64,000 bases of DNA from Arthrobacter sp. Edens01. Lineage in GTDB: Bacteria; Actinomycetota; Actinomycetes; Actinomycetales; Micrococcaceae. Below are positions 33,188 to 40,499 of this stretch, piece after piece (the stretch's first letter is position 1; the number at the start of each line of letters is the position of its first letter). The notes under the pieces were generated by a model that saw only the letters and a program-made list of their open reading frames with translations, was not told where the DNA came from and did not search any database. The translations under genes and the position numbers were made by a program. Location: contig NZ_LKIU01000005.1 in the NCBI RefSeq assembly GCF_001307035.1, forward strand, positions 389,664-453,663, written 5' to 3'.

Positions 33188-34806
33188 ACACCCTCTACAT
33201 CCCCGCCGCCGTCACCGCCGACGCCGTCCGGGAAACCGGCTGGCTGAACATGCTGATCTTCGGCCTGTTCGTGGCCGTGACCCTTGTGGTGGTGCTGCGT
33301 GCCAGCCGCAACAACAAGACCGCAGCCGACTACTACGCAGCCGGGCGTTCCTTCACCGGCCCGCAGAACGGCACCGCCATCGCCGGCGACTACCTCTCTG
33401 CAGCGTCCTTCCTTGGCATCGTCGGAGCCATCGCCATCAACGGCTATGACGGCTTCCTTTACTCCATCGGCTTCCTGGTTGCCTGGCTCGTGGCCCTGCT
33501 GCTGGTAGCCGAAATGCTGCGCAATACCGGCAAGTTCACCATGGCCGACGTGCTTTCCTTCCGGCTCAAGCAGCGCCCGGTCCGCATCGCCGCGGCTACC
33601 ACTACCCTGGCTGTCTGCTTCTTCTACCTGCTGGCCCAGATGGCCGGCGCCGGCGGACTTGTTTCCCTGCTCATGGGCATCGACTCGAAGCTCGGCCAGT
33701 CCCTGGTGATCACCGTCGTCGGCGGACTCATGATCATCTACGTACTGGTCGGCGGCATGAAGGGCACCACCTGGGTGCAGATCATCAAGGCCTGCCTCCT
33801 GATTGCCGGTGCGGGCGTCATGACCGTCTGGGTCCTGGCCATCAACGGCTTCAACCTCTCCGAACTGCTTGGCTCCGCCGTCGAGATGTCCGGCAACGCC
33901 GCGATCCTCGATCCGGGACTGCAGTACGGCAAGTCTGAAACCTCCAAGCTGGACTTCATCTCCCTCGGCCTGGCCCTGGTGCTTGGCACCGCAGCCCTGC
34001 CCCACGTGCTGATGCGCTTCTACACGGTTCCCACCGCCAAGGAAGCCCGCCGCTCCGTAGTCTGGGCCATCTGGCTGATCGGCCTGTTCTACCTGTTCAC
34101 CCTGGTCCTCGGCTACGGCGCCGCTGCCCTGATTGAGCGGGAGACCATCATAGGAGCTCCGGGCGGCGTGAACTCCGCTGCTCCGCTGCTGGCCTTCGCC
34201 CTGGGTGGGCCGGTCCTGCTGGGACTGATCGCCGCCGTCGCATTCGCTACCATCCTGGCTGTTGTGGCCGGCCTGACCATCACGGCAGCTGCCTCCTTCG
34301 CCCACGACATCTACGCCAACGTTGTCCGCAAGGGCAAGGTGGATGCCGACGGCGAGGTGAAGGTTGCCCGCCGGACCGTGCTGGTGATCGGCGTCGTGTC
34401 AATCCTGGGCGGCATTGGTGCCCAGGGGCAGAACGTTGCCTTCCTGGTCGCCCTGGCCTTCGCCGTCGCGGCCAGTGCCAACCTGCCCACCATCATCTAC
34501 TCGCTCTACTGGCGCCGCTTCAACACCCGCGGTGCTGTCTGGAGCATGTACGGCGGCCTGGGCTCGGCCATCCTGCTGATCATCTTCTCGCCGGTTGTCT
34601 CCGGTGCTGAAACCTCGATGATCGCCGGAGCCGACTTCGCGATCTTCCCGCTGAACAACCCGGGCCTGGTCTCGATTCCGCTGGCGTTCTTCCTGGGCTT
34701 CCTGGGCACTGTCACCAGCAAGGATGACGAGTCTCCGGAAAAGCAGGCGGAAATGGAAGTCCGTTCGCTCACCGGTGTTGGCGCCGAGAAGGCAGTGGAC
34801 CACTAG
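33184..34806 (+). CDS. SSS family cation/acetate (monocarboxylate) symporter, copy 2
   Basis: 540 residues, about thirteen membrane helices. Hallmarks: DYYAAGRSFTGPQNGTAIAGDYLSAASFLG, FTMADVLSFRLKQRP, ALPHVLMRFYTVPTAKEAR and AAASFAHDIYANV. It is closer to classic ActP/MctC than copy 1 and probably takes up acetate, pyruvate or propionate with Na+ or H+. It is coupled to DUF485 and ends before a strong terminator. A CRP-type site lies upstream of the operon and the divergent two-component system is the probable activator. Confidence 0.92.
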   Translation: MNTLYIPAAVTADAVRETGWLNMLIFGLFVAVTLVVVLRASRNNKTAADYYAAGRSFTGPQNGTAIAGDYLSAASFLGIVGAIAINGYDGFLYSIGFLVAWLVALLLVAEMLRNTGKFTMADVLSFRLKQRPVRIAAATTTLAVCFFYLLAQMAGAGGLVSLLMGIDSKLGQSLVITVVGGLMIIYVLVGGMKGTTWVQIIKACLLIAGAGVMTVWVLAINGFNLSELLGSAVEMSGNAAILDPGLQYGKSETSKLDFISLGLALVLGTAALPHVLMRFYTVPTAKEARRSVVWAIWLIGLFYLFTLVLGYGAAALIERETIIGAPGGVNSAAPLLAFALGGPVLLGLIAAVAFATILAVVAGLTITAAASFAHDIYANVVRKGKVDADGEVKVARRTVLVIGVVSILGGIGAQGQNVAFLVALAFAVAASANLPTIIYSLYWRRFNTRGAVWSMYGGLGSAILLIIFSPVVSGAETSMIAGADFAIFPLNNPGLVSIPLAFFLGFLGTVTSKDDESPEKQAEMEVRSLTGVGAEKAVDH

Positions 34807-34823
34807 GTTTACCGCACGGTAAG

Positions 34824-34858
34824 AAGGGCGCCTCCCCATTCCTGGGGAGGCGCCCTTT
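34824..34858 (+). terminator. Terminator after symporter operon
   Basis: A 14-bp perfect stem AAGGGCGCCTCCCC / GGGGAGGCGCCCTT with a six-base loop, ending in TTT on the plus strand. Confidence 0.85.
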
Positions 34859-34934
34859 GCCGTGCCTGGAAGCTGGTGGCAGTACGGCATGGGTGCGACG
34901 CCGCGGCGGCCCGCCTGCGGGCCCCCGAAGCGGG

Positions 34935-35411
34935 CTATTCGCCGGCGGCAGGTCCACGGTCGAGCAGCGGGGCCACCCGGTAGGGGATCAGCTCACCCAT
35001 CGCCAGGGTGGTGTCGGAACGTTCGACGCCGGGCACGGAAAGGATCGCCTTGTTGACCCGGAACAGGTCTTCGGCGTCAAGCGCCACAATCCGCAGCAGC
35101 AGGTCCGCAGCTCCGGTCAGTCCGTGGGCCTCCACGACCTCCGGTACAGCGGAAAGATCAGCGGTGATCTCTGCCAGCCGCTGCTGCTGGACATGCACAT
35201 GGACGAAAGCCATCAGCGGGTACCCCAGGGCCACCGGGTTGATCCGCCGTTCAAAGGAGAGGAAGGCACCTTTCTTTTCCATCCGTGAGAGCCGCGCCTG
35301 GACCGTGTTGCGGGAGATCCCCAGCCGGCCGGCCAGGGCGACCACGGTCCGCCGGGGATCCGTAGCCATGGCCCGCAGGACGCGGAAGTCGGTGGAGTCC
35401 AGAATCTGCAT
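34935..35411 (-). CDS. Lrp/AsnC family regulator (BkdR-like)
   Basis: A 158-residue feast/famine regulator. The N-terminal HTH covers about residues 5-55 (VVALAGRLGISRNTVQARLSRMEKKG). The C-terminal RAM ligand domain follows (VHVHVQQQ to ELIPYRVAPLL). It is divergent from the branched-chain 2-oxoacid dehydrogenase operon and, like BkdR, is expected to sense branched-chain amino or keto acids and control it. ATG 35411 is used; no ribosome site is visible, and TAGCGT about eight bases upstream suggests a leaderless message. The sequence TGCGCAA sits directly beside the start, which suggests autoregulation. Confidence 0.88.
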   Translation of the reverse strand: MQILDSTDFRVLRAMATDPRRTVVALAGRLGISRNTVQARLSRMEKKGAFLSFERRINPVALGYPLMAFVHVHVQQQRLAEITADLSAVPEVVEAHGLTGAADLLLRIVALDAEDLFRVNKAILSVPGVERSDTTLAMGELIPYRVAPLLDRGPAAGE

Positions 35412-35413
35412 AG

Positions 35414-35474
35414 TGCGCAACGCTAGCACGGGGTGAAACGCCGAAGCAGGGCAGTATGCGCAATCGGAGCGCAT
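35414..35474. promoter_or_regulatory. Lrp-type binding region candidates (TGCGCAA repeats)
   Basis: TGCGCAA occurs at 35414-35420 and 35457-35463, 43 bp apart, close to four DNA turns. The second copy is part of the palindrome ATGCGC-N7-GCGCAT (35456-35474). Spacing and place between the Lrp gene and its likely target fit binding by an Lrp-type multimer. Confidence 0.45.
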
Positions 35475-35495
35475 GTGGTTGTGCTGCCTGCGCTG

Positions 35496-35511
35496 TGTGA
35501 GTAGGGTCACA
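35496..35511. promoter_or_regulatory. CRP/GlxR-type site before the 2-oxoacid dehydrogenase operon
   Basis: TGTGA-GTAGGG-TCACA is a perfect match to the CRP half-sites, 82 bp before the chosen start of E1 alpha. A possible -10 (TATCTG, 35515) follows, which would put CRP at the -35 position. Confidence 0.7.
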
Positions 35512-35592
35512 TCCTATCTGGGCAACGGCGCCCGGCATCAGGTTCGGACCCCACCACCCCCGGGGCCCCAACACGAAAGGATGCGTATCAAA

Positions 35593-36732
35593 GTGTCCCT
35601 GCATATCCCGGTAGACCATCCCGAAAACACCGGGACGGAACCGAACGATCCATATGTTCAGCTCATCCGGCCCGACGGCACGCGCGTGGCTGACACGTTC
35701 TACAGCCGCTGGGTCCAGGACGTCGACGCGGAGATCCTCCGCGGCCTGTACCGGGACATGGTCCTGGTACGGCGGATCGACACCGAAGCCACGTCGCTCC
35801 AGCGGCAGGGAGAACTGGGGCTGTGGCCCCCGCTCCTGGGACAGGAAGCCTCCCAAATCGGATCCGCCCGGGCGCTGCGCCCAACCGACTTTGTATTCAG
35901 CAGCTACCGCGAGAACGCAGTGGCCTACTGCCGCGGAGTGGAGTTCGCAGACCTCATGCGCGTCTGGCGCGGCAACGCAGCAGGCGGCTGGGACCCGTAC
36001 TCGGTGAACATGGCTCCCACGCAGGTGATCATCGGCGCCCAGGCGCTGCACGCCGCGGGTTATGCCATGGGTATCGCCCAGGACGGTGCCGACGACGCGG
36101 CGATCAGCTACTTCGGCGACGGCGCCACCAGCCAGGGCGATGTCAATGAGGCGATGGTCTTTGCCGCCAGCTTCCAGGCGCCGGTCATCTTCTTCTGCCA
36201 GAACAACCAGTGGGCCATCTCGGAACCGGTTGGGCTGCAGGCCGCCATTCCCATTGCCAACCGGGCACCGGGATTCGGCATACCCTCCATCCGGGTGGAC
36301 GGGAACGACGTCCTGGCCGTCCTCGCCGCTACCCGCGAGGCACTGGACCGTGCCCGCAGCGGCGCAGGCCCAACCTTCATTGAAGCCGTCACCTACCGGA
36401 TGGGTCCGCACACCACCGCTGATGACCCCACCCGCTACCGTGATGCGGCGGAGCTTGAGGACTGGCGGCGCCGCGATCCGATTACCCGGCTTGGCACCCT
36501 CCTGCAGAACGAGGGAGAAGCAGACAGTGCCTTCCTCGCCTCCGTGGATGCCGACGCCGATGCGCTGGCGGGCGGGCTCCGCGAGGCCTGCCTGACCATG
36601 CCTGATCCGGGGCCGCAGGACGTCTTCGCGCACGTCTACGCCGAGCCGAACAGCTGGCTGGACCGGCAGCAGGAACACTATGGGGCCTACTTGGCAATGA
36701 TGGATGTCCCGGCGGAAGGAAACACCCGATGA
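35593..36732 (+). CDS. bkdA: Branched-chain 2-oxoacid dehydrogenase E1 component, alpha subunit
   Basis: 379 residues. Thiamine diphosphate-dependent decarboxylase subunit of the complex that turns branched-chain 2-oxo acids into acyl-CoA. Marks: RRIDTEATSLQRQGELGLW, QEASQIGSA and the ThDP motif GDG (YFGDGATSQGDVNEAM) closing with CQNNQWAISEP. The sequence YRMGPHTTADDPTRYR is the phosphorylation-loop region of eukaryotic homologues. GTG 35593 is preferred; ATG 35581 directly abuts GAAAGG and leaves no spacing. It overlaps the beta subunit start by four bases. Annotators often label this family pdhA; pyruvate as substrate is less likely. Confidence 0.88.
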   Translation: MSLHIPVDHPENTGTEPNDPYVQLIRPDGTRVADTFYSRWVQDVDAEILRGLYRDMVLVRRIDTEATSLQRQGELGLWPPLLGQEASQIGSARALRPTDFVFSSYRENAVAYCRGVEFADLMRVWRGNAAGGWDPYSVNMAPTQVIIGAQALHAAGYAMGIAQDGADDAAISYFGDGATSQGDVNEAMVFAASFQAPVIFFCQNNQWAISEPVGLQAAIPIANRAPGFGIPSIRVDGNDVLAVLAATREALDRARSGAGPTFIEAVTYRMGPHTTADDPTRYRDAAELEDWRRRDPITRLGTLLQNEGEADSAFLASVDADADALAGGLREACLTMPDPGPQDVFAHVYAEPNSWLDRQQEHYGAYLAMMDVPAEGNTR

Positions 36733-37751
36733 GCAGCATGACTTTCGGCCGCGCGATCACTGCCGGACTGCACGACGCCCTGGCGGCAGACCCAAAGGTC
36801 GTGCTGATGGGGGAGGACATCGGCAAGCTTGGCGGAGTCTTCCGCATAACGGATGGACTGCAGGCCGAGTTCGGCCCCAAACGGGTCATGGACACCCCGC
36901 TGGCCGAATCCGGCATCGTCGGCACCGCCGTCGGACTGGCCTACCGCGGCTACCGCCCGGTTGTTGAGATCCAGTTCGACGGGTTCATCTATCCGGCTTT
37001 CGACCAGATCGTTTCCCAGGTTGCCAAGATGCATTACCGGACCAGGGGCGCAGTGAAGCTACCCCTGACCATCCGCGTGCCCTTCGGCGGCGGCATCGGC
37101 TCACCGGAACACCACTCGGAGTCCCCGGAGGCCTACTTCACCCACACTTCCGGGCTGCGGGTGGTCAGTGTGTCCAACCCGCAGGACGCCTACACCATGA
37201 TCCGGCAGGCGATTGCCTCGGACGACCCGGTGCTCTACTTCGAGCCCAAGCGCCGGTACCACACCAAGGGGAACGTCGAACAGACCCTCGAAGGTGCGCT
37301 GCCGATGGGCTCAGCCCGTGTTGCAGCACCGGGGACGGACGTGACGCTGGTGGCCTACGGTCCGCTGGTTATGACGGCGCTTGATACAGCGACGGCGGCC
37401 GGGGACGAGGGAATCTCAGTGGAGGTGATCGATCTGCGCTCGCTGGCCCCGGTGGATTACGACGCCGTTGAGGCCTCGGTGCGCAAGACCGGCCGGCTTG
37501 TGGTGACCCATGAGGCTGCCCAGTCCGGGGGCCTTGGCGCCGAGATCGCCGCCAGCATCACGGAACGCTGCTTCGACTTCCTTGAACATGCACCCGTCCG
37601 GGTGACCGGGTTCGATATTCCCTACCCGCCCGCACGGCTGGAAAAGCACCACCTTCCCGACCTTGACCGGATCCTGGACGGGGTTGACCGGGTGATGCGC
37701 CGGCCCAACTCACTGGAGACCGCCGCCGTCCTGGAAGGAGTCCGCGGATGA
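36729..37751 (+). CDS. bkdB: Branched-chain 2-oxoacid dehydrogenase E1 component, beta subunit
   Basis: 340 residues, partner of the alpha subunit in the E1 heterotetramer. Typical runs are VLMGEDIGKLGGVFRITDGL, DTPLAESGIVGTAVGLA, RGYRPVVEIQF and RVPFGGGIGSPEHHSESPEA. The C-terminal transketolase domain has VIDLRSLAPVDYD. The start ATG overlaps the alpha stop and its own stop overlaps the E2 start (ATGA in both), indicating tight translational coupling of the three subunits. The E3 (lipoamide dehydrogenase) gene is not in this window. Confidence 0.92.
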   Translation: MSSMTFGRAITAGLHDALAADPKVVLMGEDIGKLGGVFRITDGLQAEFGPKRVMDTPLAESGIVGTAVGLAYRGYRPVVEIQFDGFIYPAFDQIVSQVAKMHYRTRGAVKLPLTIRVPFGGGIGSPEHHSESPEAYFTHTSGLRVVSVSNPQDAYTMIRQAIASDDPVLYFEPKRRYHTKGNVEQTLEGALPMGSARVAAPGTDVTLVAYGPLVMTALDTATAAGDEGISVEVIDLRSLAPVDYDAVEASVRKTGRLVVTHEAAQSGGLGAEIAASITERCFDFLEHAPVRVTGFDIPYPPARLEKHHLPDLDRILDGVDRVMRRPNSLETAAVLEGVRG

Positions 37752-39139
37752 TCCGGGAATTCCGGCTGCCGGACCTGGGTGAAGGCCTGACCGAGTCCGA
37801 GATCCTTTCCTGGCGGGTGGCCGAGGGCCAGCTGGTCACGCTCAACCAGGTCATTGCGGAAGTGGAGACGGCGAAAGCCGTGGTGGAGCTGCCGTCTCCC
37901 TTCGAGGGGGTCGTGGCCAGGCTCCACGAGGCCGAGGGCACTGTTGTTGAGGTAGGCAAACCCATCATCAGCTTCGACGTCATCGATACTGACGTACCTG
38001 TACCGGCTGCGCCGGAACCACAGCGCCGCCAGCCCACCCTTGTGGGGTACGGCGCTGAACCGGACCGCGCCGGACGCCCCGCACGACGGGCACGCCGCGG
38101 GCTTGCAGCGCCGGCGGAACCGACGCCGCCGGCTCCGGCTCCGGCTCGGACTCCGTCCCCGGCGGCAGCACCGGCACCGGCCGCAGCACCTGCTCCCGCC
38201 GCGGTGATCACTGACGCCCCGGTCCGGGAACGGCCGCGTTCCACGCCCCCGGTGCGCAAACTAGCCCGCGATCTGGGTATTGACCTCGCTTTGCTGACCG
38301 GGACCGGCCCGCAGGGCAGGATCCTCCGGGCGGATGTGGAGGCCGCCAGGCTGGCGGACCGTGGACGTTCCGGAGAATCCGTGACGGCTGAGACGGCCGT
38401 GCCGCCGGTGGTTGCCGACGCCCCGCATCTGGGGCAGGGCCGCGAAGAGCGGATCCCGATCGCCGGGATCCGGAAGCACACCGCCGCGGCGATGGTGTCC
38501 AGCGCCTTCACCGCGCCGCACGCCACCGTCTTCCTTACGGTGGACGTCACGGCGTCCATGCAGCTGCTGGAGAAGCTCAGGTCACGCAAGGAGTACGACG
38601 GCGTGCGGCTGACTCCGCTTGTCCTAGCCGCCAAAGCTGTGTGCCTGGCGCTGCGCCGGCACCCTGAGCTGAACGCCCGCTGGGATGAACCAGCACGTGA
38701 AATCGTCCGCTACCGCTACGTCAACCTCGGGATTGCCGCGGCAACCCCCCGCGGCCTGATGGTACCCAACATCAAGGATGCCCAGGACCTTGGCCTGCGG
38801 GAACTGGCCCTGGCCATTTCGGATCTGGCACGCACCGCCCGGGAGGGACGCACGCCGCCTGCGGCACTGTCCGGGGGCACCGTCTCCATCTCGAATGTGG
38901 GGGTCTTTGGAGTGGATGCCGGGACACCGATCCTGAACCCGGGGGAGGCCGCGATCCTGGCCCTGGGTGCGGTCCGGAGCCAGCCCTGGGAGTACGAGGG
39001 CGGAATTGCGCTGCGCCAGGTGACTACCCTAAGCCTGTCCTTTGACCACAGGCTGGTGGACGGGGCCGAAGGCGCCGCCTTCCTCCGGGACATCGGAGAC
39101 GTGCTCGCCGAGCCGGCGATGGTCCTGGCGATGGACTGA
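37748..39139 (+). CDS. bkdC: Branched-chain 2-oxoacid dehydrogenase E2 (dihydrolipoamide acyltransferase)
   Basis: 463 residues in three parts. One N-terminal lipoyl domain (about 1-78) has the lipoylated Lys in VETAKAVVELPSP. An Ala/Pro linker follows, then a peripheral subunit-binding domain (VRKLARDLGIDLALLTGTGP). The C-terminal catalytic domain ends with DHRLVDGAEGA, containing the HxxxDG active site. The acyl group made by E1 is passed to CoA here. A terminator follows. Equivalent genes in M. tuberculosis (Rv2495c-2497c) belong to the same locus as the acyl-CoA genes further right. Confidence 0.92.
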   Translation: MIREFRLPDLGEGLTESEILSWRVAEGQLVTLNQVIAEVETAKAVVELPSPFEGVVARLHEAEGTVVEVGKPIISFDVIDTDVPVPAAPEPQRRQPTLVGYGAEPDRAGRPARRARRGLAAPAEPTPPAPAPARTPSPAAAPAPAAAPAPAAVITDAPVRERPRSTPPVRKLARDLGIDLALLTGTGPQGRILRADVEAARLADRGRSGESVTAETAVPPVVADAPHLGQGREERIPIAGIRKHTAAAMVSSAFTAPHATVFLTVDVTASMQLLEKLRSRKEYDGVRLTPLVLAAKAVCLALRRHPELNARWDEPAREIVRYRYVNLGIAAATPRGLMVPNIKDAQDLGLRELALAISDLARTAREGRTPPAALSGGTVSISNVGVFGVDAGTPILNPGEAAILALGAVRSQPWEYEGGIALRQVTTLSLSFDHRLVDGAEGAAFLRDIGDVLAEPAMVLAMD

Positions 39140-39173
39140 CCCAGGAGCCGCCGCGTCGGCCGCTTAAACTGCA

Positions 39174-39209
39174 CAGGGCCCTTCTCCACCGTCCGGGAGA
39201 GGGGCCCTG
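39174..39209. terminator. Terminator after the bkd operon
   Basis: A 14-15 bp stem (CAGGGCCCTTCTCC with GGGAGAGGGGCCCTG, one bulge) and a seven-base loop between convergent genes. There is no long T-tract. Confidence 0.75.
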
Positions 39210-39229
39210 CTGCAGTATGGTCGGCCAGT

Positions 39230-39697
39230 CTACGCCAGCTCGAGTTCCAGTTCGCGGACCACGGCACCGCGCGCATTGGCGAAGGTCTGTGCTTCGCCGA
39301 TGACCTTGAAGCCGTAGCGTTCCAGGATGCGGATGGAGCTGACGTTGTCGGCCACGGCACGTGCCCGGATGGGGCGCTCAGGGAACTCTTCGAGGAAAAG
39401 TCCCACCGCCGCCGTCGTGATTCCCTGTCCCCAGCGGGAACGGTCAATCCAATAGCTGATCTCCGGGACGGCGCCGTCGCGGTAGGCCAGGATGGAACCA
39501 ACGATTTCGCCGTCGGCAACGATCGTGCGCACGGTCACGCCGGAATCACTGAGGATCTGCTGCCAGTGAAGATCAAAGACACCCCGGTCTGAGGGATTCT
39601 TGGCGGCAAAGGCAGCCATATGGTTGGCGCCCGGGTCCAGCTGATGGGTGAAGAACTCATCAACGTCGCCCGGTTCTACGGCACGAAGCTCAATCAC
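39230..39697 (-). CDS. GNAT family N-acetyltransferase (RimJ/RimL-like)
   Basis: A 155-residue single GNAT domain. The acetyl-CoA loop is WGQGITTAAVGLFLEEF and the C-terminal RILERYGFKVIGEA matches ribosomal-protein-type acetyltransferases (Acetyltransf_3). It could acetylate a protein N-terminus or a small amine. It starts ATG 39697 and lies 36 bp downstream of the TetR gene in the same direction, so the two may be co-transcribed. No functional link to the acyl-CoA operon is evident. Confidence 0.78.
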   Translation of the reverse strand: MIELRAVEPGDVDEFFTHQLDPGANHMAAFAAKNPSDRGVFDLHWQQILSDSGVTVRTIVADGEIVGSILAYRDGAVPEISYWIDRSRWGQGITTAAVGLFLEEFPERPIRARAVADNVSSIRILERYGFKVIGEAQTFANARGAVVRELELELA

Positions 39698-39733
39698 GGC
39701 AGGTCTTTCTGCTCGGGGGTTTTCTCCAGCGTA

Positions 39734-40348
39734 CTAGGCATTCAGGGCTGCCCATGCCATGCGTTCGAGCAGGGCGCGGAGTTTGACGGTCTCGCGGGCG
39801 GTGGTTTTGCTGGTGAGGGTGTGGGAGGTGGAATTGATCAGGCCGAACACTGCCTGCGCCCGGTGGCGCAGCAGCGGCAGCCCGGAGTTTGGGTGAAGGG
39901 CCGAGATGGCGTCCACCCAGACTTCAACGTACTGTCGCTGGAGCTGGCGCACAGCGCGCTCGTCGTCTTCGGGGAGGCTGGCAAGGTCGCGGTCCTGGAC
40001 CCGGATGACGTTCGGCTGGCGCAGGGCGAAGTCCACCTGGAATTCGATCAGTCCGCTCAACGCTGCTTCCGCGGTATCCGATTCAGCCACGACGGCGATG
40101 CCGCCTTCCAGCAGGTCCTTGCTGACCCCGACCAGCAGGGCTGAAAGCATGGCCGACTTGCCGCTGAAGTGGCGGTACACCGCCGGCCCGCTGACTCCCG
40201 CAGCCGCTCCCAGCTCTTCGATTGAGACCCCGTTGTAGCCTTTCTCGGCGAAAAGCGCGGCCGCGGCGTCCAGCATCGCAGCCCGGCGGGACGCCTTCGC
40301 GGCGCTCCTGCCCGTAGCGGTGCGCGGGGTGCTCTTGGTGGAATCCAT
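39734..40348 (-). CDS. TetR family regulator of the acyl-CoA operon (LiuR/AccR-like)
   Basis: 204 residues. HTH at about residues 20-65 (MLDAAAALFAEKG, VSIEELGAAAGVSGPAVYRHF). The C-terminal ligand domain is followed by SKTTARETVKLRALLERM. It is divergent from the methylcrotonyl-CoA carboxylase operon, with two GTTA-N8-TAAC palindromes between them. This is the typical arrangement of local TetR repressors whose effector is an acyl-CoA of the pathway. The start ATG 40348 (MDSTKS) is preferred to TTG 40369 because GGAAAGG lies before it. Confidence 0.88.
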   Translation of the reverse strand: MDSTKSTPRTATGRSAAKASRRAAMLDAAAALFAEKGYNGVSIEELGAAAGVSGPAVYRHFSGKSAMLSALLVGVSKDLLEGGIAVVAESDTAEAALSGLIEFQVDFALRQPNVIRVQDRDLASLPEDDERAVRQLQRQYVEVWVDAISALHPNSGLPLLRHRAQAVFGLINSTSHTLTSKTTARETVKLRALLERMAWAALNA

Positions 40349-40404
40349 GCCTGCCTTTCCGCGGTTCAATTTGGGGCAACCCTTCTATTGTGGTGGACAG
40401 GTCA

Positions 40405-40445
40405 GTTAATAGCCACTAACCTAATCCGAGTTAGCGTGCATTAAC
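40405..40445. promoter_or_regulatory. Double TetR operator before the carboxylase operon
   Basis: Two 16-bp imperfect palindromes of the form GTTA-N8-TAAC at 40405-40420 and 40430-40445, 25 bp centre to centre. They lie in the divergent region between the TetR gene and mccB, likely covering both promoters. Confidence 0.6.
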
Positions 40446-40452
40446 CAACACC

Positions 40453-40468
40453 TGTGATCCGGTTCACA
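40453..40468. promoter_or_regulatory. CRP/GlxR-type site before the carboxylase operon
   Basis: TGTGA-TCCGGT-TCACA, a perfect match to the CRP half-sites, eight bases from the second TetR palindrome and 32 bases before the ATG. This position downstream of the expected promoter would suit repression of mccB or activation of the divergent gene. Confidence 0.7.
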
Positions 40469-40499
40469 GTTCCGGAAGACGCTCAACCTAAGGAAGTCG

